64,000 bases of DNA from Flavobacterium sp. SLB02 (GTDB lineage Bacteria > Bacteroidota > Bacteroidia > Flavobacteriales > Flavobacteriaceae). The stretch spans positions 4,399,007 through 4,463,006 of the forward strand of contig NZ_CP045928.1 of assembly GCF_009664855.1 (NCBI RefSeq). The letters are read 5' to 3'. Positions 32,792 to 41,870 of the stretch are shown one piece after another (the first letter of the stretch is position 1; each line of letters starts with the position of its first letter). Under the pieces are notes generated by a model that was not told the origin of the DNA, ran no database searches, and saw only the letters and a list, made by a program, of their open reading frames with translations. The position numbers and the translations under genes are program-made.

Positions 32792-34060
32792 TTATTCTGT
32801 TCGTAAAGCGTCTACAGGCTTTACATTAATTGCGGTTTGCGCCGGAATAAATCCTGCCAGCAAACCTGATCCTACTAATATTAATAAAGCAACAAATACA
32901 ACTCTTAAATCTACACTTGGATTAGCAAACATAGTATTACTTCCCGGCGGCATCGACTCTAATGCCATATTTAGCAGTGCAATCACCCCGGTTGCTACAG
33001 CAACGCCAAACATACCTGAGATAATGGTTAAAAATATAGATTCTGATAAAATCTGGCCCCGAATTGCTCCGGGCGTTGCTCCTAATGCTCTTCGAATTCC
33101 TATTTCTTTAGTACGTTCTTTAACTACAATCAGCATAATATTGGAGATTCCGATTACTCCGGAAATAAGCACTAAAGATCCTACAAAATAAGCAATGATT
33201 TTTAAGATATCAAACAAACTTTGCACTTTACCAAATTGTTCGTATAAATCAAAATTTCCAACTGCGCGATCATCCTTTGGATGTACAGAATGAAGCGCTT
33301 TTATTTGTTCTAAAATTTTTGGTTTTAAATCTGTAATAGAAACTTCATCTCGTGCGGTAAGAGCCATCCATCCTACTTTGTCACCATAATTAAAAGCTTG
33401 CTGAAAAGTAGTAAAGGGAACAAATATATTCTTTTGTTCTTCCTCTGCATTTCCACCGGTTTGCTTAGAATTATAAACTCCCACTACCATAAAATTGATT
33501 CCGTTTATTTTCAGGTAAGTCCCAACAGCATCTTCTTCTTTTCCATAAAGTTCACTAATAACTCCTTTTCCAATCACCGCTACCTTTCTTCTCTGTTCGA
33601 TATCTTGTTGATTTACAAAACGCCCTTTTATGATATCCATTGGCTGTTGTTTGATCAATTCCGGATAATCTCCGTAAACAGAAAAAGCAGAAGTTTTTGT
33701 ACCACGTACCACATTATTGGTTCCGTTACCAGAATCTCCCAACTGATTTCTGGGCGAAACGTACAACAAATCAGGGAAAGCCGCTTTTAGCTTTGCAACA
33801 TCACTATTTCTAAAATCATAACGACGTGTTTTAGGCAAACCTTTATAGGCTTTTGATGTGGTTTGACTCCACATAAACATAGTATTAGTCGCTATTCCGT
33901 CAAAACCTTTTTTTACTCCATTTTCGAGACCTTTTCCCGCTGCAAGTAATATTACCAAAATAAATATTCCCCAAAATACTCCAAATGCAGTTAGGACCGT
34001 TCTGAAAACGTTGGCTGTTAAGGCCTGTAAAATTTCGTCCCAATTATCTTTCTTAAACAT
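32792..34060 (-). CDS. ABC transporter permease, MacB/FtsX type (second)
   Basis: A 422-aa inner-membrane permease of the MacB family. One N-terminal helix is followed by a large periplasmic MacB_PCD domain (about 45-290) and three C-terminal helices with the FtsX signature IMLIVVKERTKEIGIRRALGATPGAIRGQILSESI. It lacks the fused ATPase of E. coli MacB; the ATPase is separate at 35300. Its ATG is 2 bp after the stop of its paralogue at 34063. Confidence 0.93.
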   Translation of the reverse strand: MFKKDNWDEILQALTANVFRTVLTAFGVFWGIFILVILLAAGKGLENGVKKGFDGIATNTMFMWSQTTSKAYKGLPKTRRYDFRNSDVAKLKAAFPDLLYVSPRNQLGDSGNGTNNVVRGTKTSAFSVYGDYPELIKQQPMDIIKGRFVNQQDIEQRRKVAVIGKGVISELYGKEEDAVGTYLKINGINFMVVGVYNSKQTGGNAEEEQKNIFVPFTTFQQAFNYGDKVGWMALTARDEVSITDLKPKILEQIKALHSVHPKDDRAVGNFDLYEQFGKVQSLFDILKIIAYFVGSLVLISGVIGISNIMLIVVKERTKEIGIRRALGATPGAIRGQILSESIFLTIISGMFGVAVATGVIALLNMALESMPPGSNTMFANPSVDLRVVFVALLILVGSGLLAGFIPAQTAINVKPVDALRTE

Positions 34061-34062
34061 AA

Positions 34063-35307
34063 TTATTCGTCTCTAAGTGCTACAATAGGTTTTATTTTGG
34101 CTGCTCTGTATGCCGGGAAAAATCCGGCCATTGCACCTGCAAAGACAAGCAATGCCAATGTAGTTAAGGCTAGACTGAAATCGACTTCAGGATTTCTAAA
34201 ATATTCACTTTGAACCATCGGCCCTACAATTTCTAACAATAATAAACTTGCCAACAATCCAACAAAACCGGCAATAGTGGTAATAAAAATAGATTCGTGG
34301 AGTATCATAGAGATAATAGAAAATGGAGATGCCCCTAAAGCCTTTCTAATCCCAATTTCTTTAGTTCTTTCTTTGACTATAATAAGCATGATATTACTTA
34401 CTCCTACAACTCCGGCAATAATAGTACAAATACCTACCCACCAGAAAAATAATCTGATGTAAAGGTTTAAATCATAAAACTTCTTTCCCTCTTCTACAGA
34501 ATTAAAAATACCAACACCACTATCATCATTAGGAGCTACCGTATTTCTACTCTTAAGCAGATCCTTTAAATCCTGAGTGAATTTTTGAGATTGCGCCAGT
34601 GCCTGATCATAATTATCTGTCTTTTTTAAGGTGAAAAATAAATTACTTATTTTATCTCCGCCTCCAAATGCTCTTTGTACAGTGGTCTTTGGCAAATAAG
34701 CTCTCGCTTCTTCTCTTTCACCTCCCGGATCTGTAAAAACCCCTACGACTTTAAAATTGACATTATTTATTAAAATTTCTTTACCTAAAGGATCACTGTC
34801 TTTAAATAAATCTGTTTTTACTTTCATTCCAATAGCAGCTACTTTCTCGTTATTGGCAAGATCACTGCTATTTATAAATCGCCCCTGAACAACAGTAAGA
34901 TTCTCTACACCTGAAAAATCCGGATCAACTCCTTTATACTGATAACTACCTGATTCTTTACCGTACGAAAAAGCACCTCCCCAGAAATTATAGCTGGCAG
35001 ATCTTAAGTCTAATTTATCTTCAAATTTCTGTACAGATGCGTTATAATCCCCATTTCTAAATTGAATTTGTCTTCCCGGATTTAATCCCTTATACGGTTT
35101 TGTTGTCGTACCGGACCAAACTACAATAATTCCGACAGCATCTTGTTCGAATTGTTTTTGAATTCCGTTCTGAAGTCCTTTACCTGCACCAAGCAAAATC
35201 ACCAAAATAAAAATTCCCGAAGCTACAGAAACTCCGGTAAGAAATGTTCTCAAACGGTTCTTAGAGATTGCTTCAAAGATTTCTTGCCAACGTTCAATAT
35301 TAAACAT
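34063..35307 (-). CDS. ABC transporter permease, MacB/FtsX type (first)
   Basis: A 414-aa paralogue of the 32792 permease with the same layout: an N-terminal helix in RLRTFLTGVSVASGIFILVILLGAGKGL, a periplasmic MacB_PCD domain, and three helices with NIMLIIVKERTKEIGIRKALGASPFSIISMILHESI. Two different permeases with one ATPase suggest a heterodimeric membrane part. It overlaps the ATPase gene by 8 bp. Confidence 0.93.
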   Translation of the reverse strand: MFNIERWQEIFEAISKNRLRTFLTGVSVASGIFILVILLGAGKGLQNGIQKQFEQDAVGIIVVWSGTTTKPYKGLNPGRQIQFRNGDYNASVQKFEDKLDLRSASYNFWGGAFSYGKESGSYQYKGVDPDFSGVENLTVVQGRFINSSDLANNEKVAAIGMKVKTDLFKDSDPLGKEILINNVNFKVVGVFTDPGGEREEARAYLPKTTVQRAFGGGDKISNLFFTLKKTDNYDQALAQSQKFTQDLKDLLKSRNTVAPNDDSGVGIFNSVEEGKKFYDLNLYIRLFFWWVGICTIIAGVVGVSNIMLIIVKERTKEIGIRKALGASPFSIISMILHESIFITTIAGFVGLLASLLLLEIVGPMVQSEYFRNPEVDFSLALTTLALLVFAGAMAGFFPAYRAAKIKPIVALRDE

Positions 35308-36001
35308 AAGATGACGCTCTAACTTGTTCTACTTTTTTATCATCGATAATTAATCCATCTTTCAGGACCACATTTCTTTTGCACATTGCAGCAATATCAG
35401 GTTCGTGTGTAACGATTAGAATTGTTTTTCCTTCATCATTAATTCCCTGAATAAGTTCCATAACCTCATAAGAAGTTTTTGTATCCAAAGCTCCTGTTGG
35501 CTCATCGGCCAATAAAACTTTCGGGTTTGAAGCTAATGCCCTGGCTATTGCAACACGCTGTTTTTGACCTCCTGAAAGTTCATTTGGTAAATGATGTGAA
35601 TGCGAGCCTAAGCCTACTTTCTCTAAATATTTCATTGCAATCTCGTAACGTTCTTTTCGCTTTATACCCTGATAATACAAAGGCATCGCCACGTTGTCAA
35701 GTGCTGTTTTATAATTTATTAAATTGAATGACTGAAATACAAACCCTAAAAATTTATTTCGATATCTGGACGCTATTGTTTCGTTTAGATTTTTAATTGG
35801 AGTCTTGTCTAAAATATAACTACCCGAATCTGCTTCATCAAGAATTCCTAAAATATTTAAGAGCGTAGATTTTCCAGATCCTGACGATCCCATAATCGCC
35901 ACTAATTCTCCTTCTTCGATATTAAAATTAATGCCTTTTAACACATGTAACTCTGAATTTCCCATTTTATAGGACTTATGCAAATCTTTGATTTCGATCA
36001 T
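35300..36001 (-). CDS. ABC transporter ATP-binding protein, MacB/LolD type
   Basis: A 233-aa ATPase with Walker A GSSGSGKST (38-46), Q-loop VFQSFNLINY, signature LSGGQKQRVAIARAL, Walker B VLLADEPTGALD and switch His in VTHEPDIA. It is the first gene of the exporter operon (ATPase, two permeases, adaptor, TolC, second adaptor) and overlaps the permease start. The transported substrate is unknown; MacAB-like machines export macrolides, peptides or lipoproteins. Confidence 0.95.
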   Translation of the reverse strand: MIEIKDLHKSYKMGNSELHVLKGINFNIEEGELVAIMGSSGSGKSTLLNILGILDEADSGSYILDKTPIKNLNETIASRYRNKFLGFVFQSFNLINYKTALDNVAMPLYYQGIKRKERYEIAMKYLEKVGLGSHSHHLPNELSGGQKQRVAIARALASNPKVLLADEPTGALDTKTSYEVMELIQGINDEGKTILIVTHEPDIAAMCKRNVVLKDGLIIDDKKVEQVRASSYV

Positions 36002-36146
36002 GGTATTGTTAAATTTTAAAACAATAATAACATTTTTATTAAGTAATTTATGATAATGAAACGTTAATAATTCCGTTTAGTTATTACAATAAGACTCAAT
36101 TCTCTATCTATTGTTACACTTTTTTAAGATAATATAATTGTTTTCT

Positions 36147-36154
36147 TAATTTTG
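36147..36154 (+). promoter_or_regulatory. Predicted -7 box before the DUF4403 gene
   Basis: TAATTTTG lies 24 bp before the ATG at 36178. The upstream TTG elements are not at standard distance. Confidence 0.3.
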
Positions 36155-36177
36155 CATCACTTAAAAAAATCTTAACG

Positions 36178-37584
36178 ATGAAGTTTTTTTCAATTATCTC
36201 TCTATTTACGGTACTTACCGTTGCTACCAGTTGTTCTACAACTCAAAAACTAGAAACCCTAAAACCAGAACCGGATGATGCAAGTCCGTTAGTTTACGAT
36301 GCGAATCCTTCGTTTATCAATTTGCCTATCACAGTAAAACTGAGCGACATTCAAAATCAAACCAATTCTTTATTGAATGGTTTAATTTATGAAGACAATA
36401 ATATCGAAGATGATGATATCGAAATGAAGATCTGGAAACAGGCTCCAATAAAAATTCAGAACGATCCTGCAAACCCGAACAAAAAAATAAAAACAATTCT
36501 ACCTCTAAAAGCCACTATCAAATATAGAATAGGCACAAAAAAACTTGGAGTAGAACTTTACGACATTAGAGAATTTAACTTAAACGGAGTAATCACTTTA
36601 TCCAGCGAAGTAGCTTTAACGAACTGGAAATTAAATACAAAAACCGAATTCAAATCTTTAGACTGGAATGAAAGCCCTACAATGATGGTATTTGGAAAAA
36701 GTATGCCAATCACTTATTTAGTAAATCCCGCAATTTCTATTTTTAAGTCTAAAATTGAAAAGAAAATTGATGAAGCGATCGAACAGTCGATGGATTTTAA
36801 ACCAAATGTTTTAACGGCATTAGAAAAAATCTGTACGCCATTCCAGATGAGTGATACTTATGAGAGCTGGCTAAGAATTGTTCCTATTGAAGTCTATTCT
36901 ACCAATGCCAAACTTAAGAACGATTTGTTTCTACTAGACATGGGAATGAAATGCAATATGGAAACTATCGTAGGGAAACAACCTGAATCCAGATACAGTG
37001 CCAGTAAAATTGTATTGAAGCCAGTCACAAAAATTCCAAATCAAATTTCGGCGAATATCGCCGCTATTTCAACTTATATGGATGCTTCAAAGATCATGAC
37101 CAAAAATTTTGCAGGTCAGGAATTTGGTTCCGGCGGAAAAAAAATTACTGTAAAAAATGTTTCGATCTGGCACAAAAATGGTAAAATGGTTATTGCGCTT
37201 GATGTTTTAGGATCAATAAACGGAACACTTTACTTAAACGGAGTTCCACAATACAACCCTCAAACAAAAGAAATTTATTTTGAAAACCTCGATTATGTTT
37301 TAGACACAAAAAGCAAATTAATGAGAACCGCAAGCTGGTTGGGCCAGGGTTATATATTAAGAAAAATGGAAGAAAGCTGCCGTTACTCGATTCAGCCCAA
37401 TTTAGAAGAAGGTAAAAAGACCATGGCCAATTATCTTAAAAACTATTCGCCAATGCCTGGTGTTTTTGTGAATGGAAAAATGGAAGATATTCAGTTTGAT
37501 AAAATCCAGCTGACCAATCAGGCAATTATCGCTTTTATAAAAATTAACGGAACGGTAAATGTTTCTGTTGATGGATTGAAATAA
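36178..37584 (+). CDS. DUF4403 family lipoprotein
   Basis: A 468-aa predicted lipoprotein with lipobox VATSCSTTQ. The conserved blocks ITVKLSDIQNQTNSLLNGLIYEDN, GVITLSSEVALTNWKLNTKT and YVLDTKSKLMRTASWLGQG fit DUF4403, a Bacteroidota/Proteobacteria envelope family with a predicted lipid-binding, TULIP-like fold; that fold is family knowledge I cannot verify here. It is divergent from the exporter operon and followed after 29 bp by an unknown secreted protein in the same direction. Confidence 0.8.
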   Translation: MKFFSIISLFTVLTVATSCSTTQKLETLKPEPDDASPLVYDANPSFINLPITVKLSDIQNQTNSLLNGLIYEDNNIEDDDIEMKIWKQAPIKIQNDPANPNKKIKTILPLKATIKYRIGTKKLGVELYDIREFNLNGVITLSSEVALTNWKLNTKTEFKSLDWNESPTMMVFGKSMPITYLVNPAISIFKSKIEKKIDEAIEQSMDFKPNVLTALEKICTPFQMSDTYESWLRIVPIEVYSTNAKLKNDLFLLDMGMKCNMETIVGKQPESRYSASKIVLKPVTKIPNQISANIAAISTYMDASKIMTKNFAGQEFGSGGKKITVKNVSIWHKNGKMVIALDVLGSINGTLYLNGVPQYNPQTKEIYFENLDYVLDTKSKLMRTASWLGQGYILRKMEESCRYSIQPNLEEGKKTMANYLKNYSPMPGVFVNGKMEDIQFDKIQLTNQAIIAFIKINGTVNVSVDGLK

Positions 37585-37613
37585 TATTAGCAACAAAACA
37601 AACCTTGATCTGA

Positions 37614-38246
37614 ATGAAACCACTATTTCAGCTATTATTTCTATTTTTTATCAATACCGCATTTAGCCAGGATTATAGAGAAGCTACCATTATTTTTAAC
37701 GATAGTACTTCTGTTAAAGGTTTTGGAGAAATTAAAGGCAACACCATTTATTTCAAAGTAAAAGAAGAAGATAAACCCAGCAAATGGAGTCATGACATTG
37801 CTAAAGGATTACTTTTTTCGGGATACGGTTATTCTGAAAAGTACGTATACGTTAAATTTGAAAAAAATAAAGATCCAAAATTAATGGAAGTTATCGAGGA
37901 AGGAAACATAACCTTATACAAAGATTCTAAGTTAATATACAAAAGCAACGGGGATTCTAGATTAGCATTCGGAAGCAACGGACTCTCCTTACCAATAGCG
38001 ACAATGCCGATGACCAGAACTACATCTGAGGAGTTAAAAGAGAAGTATTATGTACAACGAAAAAATGCAGAATTTGCCACTGACATTACTTTTAGTTTTA
38101 AATTTCGTGCAAAAATATATTTTTCAGATTGCGAAAAAGTAATCGAAAAAATCAACAATGGTCAATTCAATAAAAAAAACATTCCTAAGATGATTTATTA
38201 TTATAATGACTATTGCGATTCAACTGAAAATGAAGATACAAACTAA
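37614..38246 (+). CDS. Secreted protein of unknown function
   Basis: A 210-aa protein with a signal peptide ending near NTAFSQ, and a mature start YREATIIFNDSTSVKGFGEIKGNTIYFK that is typical of many Bacteroidota proteins of unknown fold. The C-terminal third has two Cys (DCEKVIEK and YCDSTEN) and a Lys/Asn-rich tail. I do not recognise a domain. Its stop codon overlaps the stop of the gene on the other strand by 4 bp. Confidence 0.7.
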   Translation: MKPLFQLLFLFFINTAFSQDYREATIIFNDSTSVKGFGEIKGNTIYFKVKEEDKPSKWSHDIAKGLLFSGYGYSEKYVYVKFEKNKDPKLMEVIEEGNITLYKDSKLIYKSNGDSRLAFGSNGLSLPIATMPMTRTTSEELKEKYYVQRKNAEFATDITFSFKFRAKIYFSDCEKVIEKINNGQFNKKNIPKMIYYYNDYCDSTENEDTN

Positions 38247-38539
38247 ACTTTTTTTGTTTTCGATTTGTACATTCTATAAACAAGAACTCCAATTACAACG
38301 ACCAATAAATAAGGAATCACCATCAAATAAACAATTCCGTTATTTACAGCTTCAGCTTTCTTAGTATTCGAATCTCCTGCAAGTGCAGCGCGACACATTG
38401 CACATTGAGCGTTAGCTGCAAGAGAAAAGAAAAAAGAGAATAGAATATAGAATATTTTCGTTGAGAAAAAATTCATAAATCTATTTCTATCAGCCTTTCT
38501 GTTTTCTTTATTCTTTATTCTATTTTCCATTTTAAACAT
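38243..38539 (-). CDS. Small membrane protein with CxxC motif, cytochrome oxidase-locus protein
   Basis: At most 98 aa. A signal peptide (FYILFSFFFSLAANAQ) is followed immediately by CAMCRAALAGD, a CxxC pair that would face the periplasm, and one C-terminal transmembrane helix (about 68-89). The first ATG overlaps the DUF420 stop by 8 bp, favouring translational coupling, but it gives a 21-residue charged extension; an ATG at 38476 (77 aa) gives a better signal peptide. Its place after SCO and DUF420 suggests a role in oxidase maturation, perhaps copper or thiol handling, which is inference. Confidence 0.7.
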   Translation of the reverse strand: MFKMENRIKNKENRKADRNRFMNFFSTKIFYILFSFFFSLAANAQCAMCRAALAGDSNTKKAEAVNNGIVYLMVIPYLLVVVIGVLVYRMYKSKTKKV

Positions 38540-39071
38540 AATAAGGAGAAATCATTAAGTAAACCACTACACCTGTAACTGCAACGTACAACCAAAGCGG
38601 AAATGTTATTTTAGCTATTTTTCTGTGTCTGTCAAAACGTTTTGCAAGAGCTCTCACATAGGTTATTAATACAAGAGGTATAATTGCAATAGACAACAAT
38701 ATATGTGTTACTAAAATAAAGAAATAAATATATCGTATTGCACCTTCGCCACCAAATTTGGTAGAATCAGCAGTCATATGATACGCTACGTACATGACTA
38801 AAAACACCACTGATAATGCAATAGCAAAAGTCATTAAACGTTCGTGAAGCTTTTGTTTCCCGTTTTTAATAGCGATTACGGCCCAAACTAAAACAATCGC
38901 CGTAATACCATTTGTTGTTGCATAAATTGGAGGTAAAAATGAAAGCGGCTCTACATTAACACCGAAATCTTTTAATTTAACTCCGAACAAAATAGCCACT
39001 ACAACCGGAATAATAATTGAAACTGCAACAATAAGTTTGCTATATTTTTTTTCTAATGAATGATCTTCCAT
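38532..39071 (-). CDS. DUF420 family membrane protein, probable oxidase-assembly factor
   Basis: A 179-aa inner-membrane protein with four to five helices. The pattern PPIYATTNGITAIVLVWAVIAIKNGKQKLHERLM and TADSTKFGGEGAIRYIYFFILVTHILLS, with conserved His residues in the helices, is typical of DUF420. A staphylococcal DUF420-type protein, CtaM, is reported to be needed for aa3 oxidase activity, so the neighbourhood fits. It overlaps the next gene and follows SCO by 2 bp. Confidence 0.85.
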   Translation of the reverse strand: MEDHSLEKKYSKLIVAVSIIIPVVVAILFGVKLKDFGVNVEPLSFLPPIYATTNGITAIVLVWAVIAIKNGKQKLHERLMTFAIALSVVFLVMYVAYHMTADSTKFGGEGAIRYIYFFILVTHILLSIAIIPLVLITYVRALAKRFDRHRKIAKITFPLWLYVAVTGVVVYLMISPYYV

Positions 39072-39073
39072 CT

Positions 39074-39763
39074 TTATTCTGCTAATAATATTTTAATATC
39101 TTCCTGAATATCTCTAACTCCTTTTTTATCCAGTCCGTCGTAATAGATGTTTGGGTTTCCAAATTCATCTTTTCTGCAACGAATATTTCCATCTTTATCA
39201 ATCAATGCAAATAAACCTGAATGCTCGAAACCACCGCTTACTTTTTCATTCTCGCCGGCATAAAGATTAAAACCTTTATTTGATAAATCCATAATAGTAG
39301 CTTTATCACCTGTTAGAAAATTCCAGTTAGAAGATTTTACTCCCAATAGTTTTGTATGATCTTTTAGAACCTTTGGTGTATCATGATTAGGATCTATAGT
39401 TATCGACACGATCCCGAAGTTTGGATTCCCAAAGAAAGTTTTCTCGATCTCCAACATGCTTAAATTCATCTTTGGACAAATTGACGGGCATGTAGTAAAG
39501 AAAAACTCCAGAACGTAAACTTTACCTTTGTAGGTGTCGTTTGAAACTTTAATGTTATCCTGATTCGTTAATTCAAATTTAGGTGCCGGTCCAATTGTAA
39601 TCAGCTTCGCATCAGCCTTAGAATTTTTTAATCCCACGTTATCTAAACGATTGCCTTTTACAACTTCGCCATTTGATATTCTTTCAACAATTTTAGGTAC
39701 GGCATAAATTCCGAAAATTAAAATAATAAACGAAATTCCGATATATGATTTATTTTTAAACAT
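39074..39763 (-). CDS. SCO family copper chaperone for cytochrome oxidase
   Basis: A 229-aa membrane-anchored thioredoxin-fold protein. One N-terminal helix (about 7-23) is followed by the copper-binding Cys92-x3-Cys96 in FFTTCPSICPKM and the ligand His181 in GFEHSGLFALID. It delivers copper to the CuA site or reduces its thiols. It is placed between a Cys-less relative (39774) and DUF420. Confidence 0.93.
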   Translation of the reverse strand: MFKNKSYIGISFIILIFGIYAVPKIVERISNGEVVKGNRLDNVGLKNSKADAKLITIGPAPKFELTNQDNIKVSNDTYKGKVYVLEFFFTTCPSICPKMNLSMLEIEKTFFGNPNFGIVSITIDPNHDTPKVLKDHTKLLGVKSSNWNFLTGDKATIMDLSNKGFNLYAGENEKVSGGFEHSGLFALIDKDGNIRCRKDEFGNPNIYYDGLDKKGVRDIQEDIKILLAE

Positions 39764-39773
39764 GATATAAAGA

Positions 39774-40415
39774 TTAAAGTTCTTTTGTTGCGTTGTGGTT
39801 CTTTTTTAGAGCTGCACGATATTCGTATAGAATAATTTTGAAATCGTCAAGCATTTCATTGCTCAACTCTGAAGGATGAAAAGTATTATAACCTTCCTTA
39901 TATTCTTCTTTATCTTTTCGTCCTCTTAAATTTCGTTCTTTATCTACAATATAAACATTTGAAGTACCAAGGTTTTGATCTAACTTTCCTTTTAGGTGCA
40001 ATTGATCATAATACACTTTAATCTCTTCAGGAGAAGCAAAAACAAAATGCCAGCCCGAAACGTCAGTAAAAGCTCCTAATGATTCTACAATTTTCTCTGC
40101 ATCTTTCTCTGTCCCCAAAGGGCAAACCACTACAAATTGTAAATCTTTGAAACCATTGTAACGTTGATAAATTTTTTCGTTTAAATTGAAAAAGTTACCT
40201 CTGTTTTTTAAAATCTCATTTCCTGAAAAACCAAGAATTGTAATTTTATTATCTAAGGTTACTTTTTCTCCTTTAAGGGATTTCCAATTACCAAAGTCGG
40301 CAATTTTAGGAGTTATTATTGGAAGTTTAGTAAAGCTATTTACACCTGAAGCAAAAAACAAATAGGCTACAATTGGCAAAACAAAAAGGACAAAGAGAAC
40401 TATATTTTTTTTCAT
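39774..40415 (-). CDS. Membrane-anchored SCO/thioredoxin-like protein lacking the Cys pair
   Basis: A 213-aa protein with one N-terminal helix (about 5-22). The order of elements parallels SCO: KITILGFSGNEILKNRGNFFNLNEKIYQRY where SCO has its CxxxC loop, then LQFVVVCPLGT, and the VYIVDKERNLRGRKD strand that matches SCO's ALIDKDGNIRCRKD. The CxxxC pair and the ligand His are absent, so it cannot bind copper in the SCO manner. It is 10 bp upstream of SCO. I infer a scaffold or regulatory role. Confidence 0.7.
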   Translation of the reverse strand: MKKNIVLFVLFVLPIVAYLFFASGVNSFTKLPIITPKIADFGNWKSLKGEKVTLDNKITILGFSGNEILKNRGNFFNLNEKIYQRYNGFKDLQFVVVCPLGTEKDAEKIVESLGAFTDVSGWHFVFASPEEIKVYYDQLHLKGKLDQNLGTSNVYIVDKERNLRGRKDKEEYKEGYNTFHPSELSNEMLDDFKIILYEYRAALKKNHNATKEL

Positions 40416-40443
40416 TTTATTACCGGAAGTTATTGAGGTACAA

Positions 40444-40471
40444 AAATAAAAAAATCCCGATGTTATCGGGA
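40444..40471 (-). terminator. Terminator of the cytochrome oxidase subunit operon
   Basis: On the minus strand TCCCGAT-AAC-ATCGGGA is followed by TTTTTTATTTTTG, after the subunit IV stop at 40494. It separates the subunit genes from the SCO-DUF420 unit. Confidence 0.85.
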
Positions 40472-40493
40472 CTCTTTTCGAATTAATATCATG

Positions 40494-40844
40494 TTAAAAA
40501 TTCCATTTAATAGTAGAATCTTTAAAAACCCCATAAATATAATGTCCTTCTGTCAACAGAATAAACAATAAATATAAAACTAGGAAAATAACTGGTGAAA
40601 CAACTGACCATCTAAGGCTGCTTTTTTCACCTTCCATGTGCATAAATGCCCATACTATATAATATGCTTTGAATATTGTCAGGATATAAAATATCCAGTT
40701 TAACAAATTCAAGCCTAAAAAATGAGTAAATTCTAATGATGCTGGTTTAATAATACCAAGGATAACTTCTACTGTAGTTACTGCTGATAGTAATCCAAAA
40801 ACAAACCAGATTCTTTTTGTATTTGATACGTGTTCGTGTGACAT
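40494..40844 (-). CDS. Cytochrome c oxidase subunit IV family protein
   Basis: A 116-aa inner-membrane protein with three predicted helices. The RIWFVFGLLSAVTTVEVILGI and AFMHMEGEKSSLRWSVVSPV motifs fit the prokaryotic subunit IV / CyoD-CtaF-like family. It is the last gene of the subunit operon, 18 bp after the longer subunit III gene, and followed by a terminator. Confidence 0.88.
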   Translation of the reverse strand: MSHEHVSNTKRIWFVFGLLSAVTTVEVILGIIKPASLEFTHFLGLNLLNWIFYILTIFKAYYIVWAFMHMEGEKSSLRWSVVSPVIFLVLYLLFILLTEGHYIYGVFKDSTIKWNF

Positions 40845-40862
40845 AATAATTAAAATCTAAAA

Positions 40863-41846
40863 TTAAACTAAGTAGAAAACTGTAAATACAAATACCCAAA
40901 CTAAATCGACAAAGTGCCAGTATAAACCAACTTTCTCTACCATTTCGTAGCTTCTTCTTTTTTCGTAAGTACCTAATAATACATTAAAGAAAATAATGAT
41001 ATTAATGATGATACCTGAAATTACGTGGAAACCGTGGAATCCTGTAATAAAGAAAAAGAAATCAGCAAATAATTTACTTCCGTATTCATTCCTTGTCAAG
41101 TTCGCTCCTTCTACAACATATTTTGCAGCAGCTAAACGCTCTTCAGATTCTGCTCTTGACAAAACTGTTTTTTTCTTTTTTTCAGTAAGATGCTCTGTTC
41201 TGATTAATAATTCAGGATGTGCTTTAAAACCAGCCTGAATATCAGCTACTGAATAGGTTGGTACTGTCTCAGCACTTTCCATAAACCATGTTGATTTCGC
41301 TCTGGTAAGTGCTTCTGGTTGATTTGGCAATGTTACAGCAAAATCTGCAAGAGCAACTCTTTTACCATCTTTATCAACGAACTGCAATAAGCTTCCTCCT
41401 ACTGTTTCAACAGCACCATATTCTCCTTTAATGAAGTTTTTCCATTCCCAAGCTTGAGAACCTACGAAAATCATACCTCCAATAATAGTTAAGAACATAT
41501 AGATTGCGACTTTTGTTTTTTTCAATTGGTGACCTGCATCAACAGCCAAAACCATTGTTACAGATGAGAAAATCAAAATAAAAGTCATTAAGGCCACATA
41601 ATACATTGGAGCCGAAACACCGTGCATAAATGGGAAGTGAGTAAACACTTCATCCGCCAAAGGCCAGGTTTCGATAAATTTAAATCGAGAAAAACCATAT
41701 GCTGCTAAAAATCCAGAGAACGTCAAGGCATCTGATACGATAAAAAACCACATCATCATTTTACCATAACTTGCTCCTAATGGCTGGATCTCATGCCCGC
41801 CTCCCCAATTTTTTTCGTTGTTTGCAGTAGTAACTGTCGCTTCCAT
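40863..41846 (-). CDS. Cytochrome c oxidase subunit III (long form)
   Basis: A 327-aa membrane protein of heme-copper oxidase subunit III. The helices contain SYGKMMMWFFIVSDALTFSGFLAAYGFSRF and, near the end, FFFFITGFHGFHVISGII and YWHFVDLVWVFVFTVFYLV. Between helix 3 or 4 and the GFHGFHV motif there is a hydrophilic stretch of about 100 residues (roughly 130-230) not found in the 197-aa paralogue next door. A -7 box (41871-41878) suggests an internal promoter. Confidence 0.93.
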   Translation of the reverse strand: MEATVTTANNEKNWGGGHEIQPLGASYGKMMMWFFIVSDALTFSGFLAAYGFSRFKFIETWPLADEVFTHFPFMHGVSAPMYYVALMTFILIFSSVTMVLAVDAGHQLKKTKVAIYMFLTIIGGMIFVGSQAWEWKNFIKGEYGAVETVGGSLLQFVDKDGKRVALADFAVTLPNQPEALTRAKSTWFMESAETVPTYSVADIQAGFKAHPELLIRTEHLTEKKKKTVLSRAESEERLAAAKYVVEGANLTRNEYGSKLFADFFFFITGFHGFHVISGIIINIIIFFNVLLGTYEKRRSYEMVEKVGLYWHFVDLVWVFVFTVFYLV

Positions 41847-41870
41847 AAAAGATATTCGTTAAAAAGTTCC

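Noticed and set aside
32784..33191. 135-codon plus-strand open frame antisense to an ABC permease
   Set aside because: Lies completely over the conserved MacB permease gene; its low-complexity Thr/Ile/Pro composition is a shadow of the real frame.
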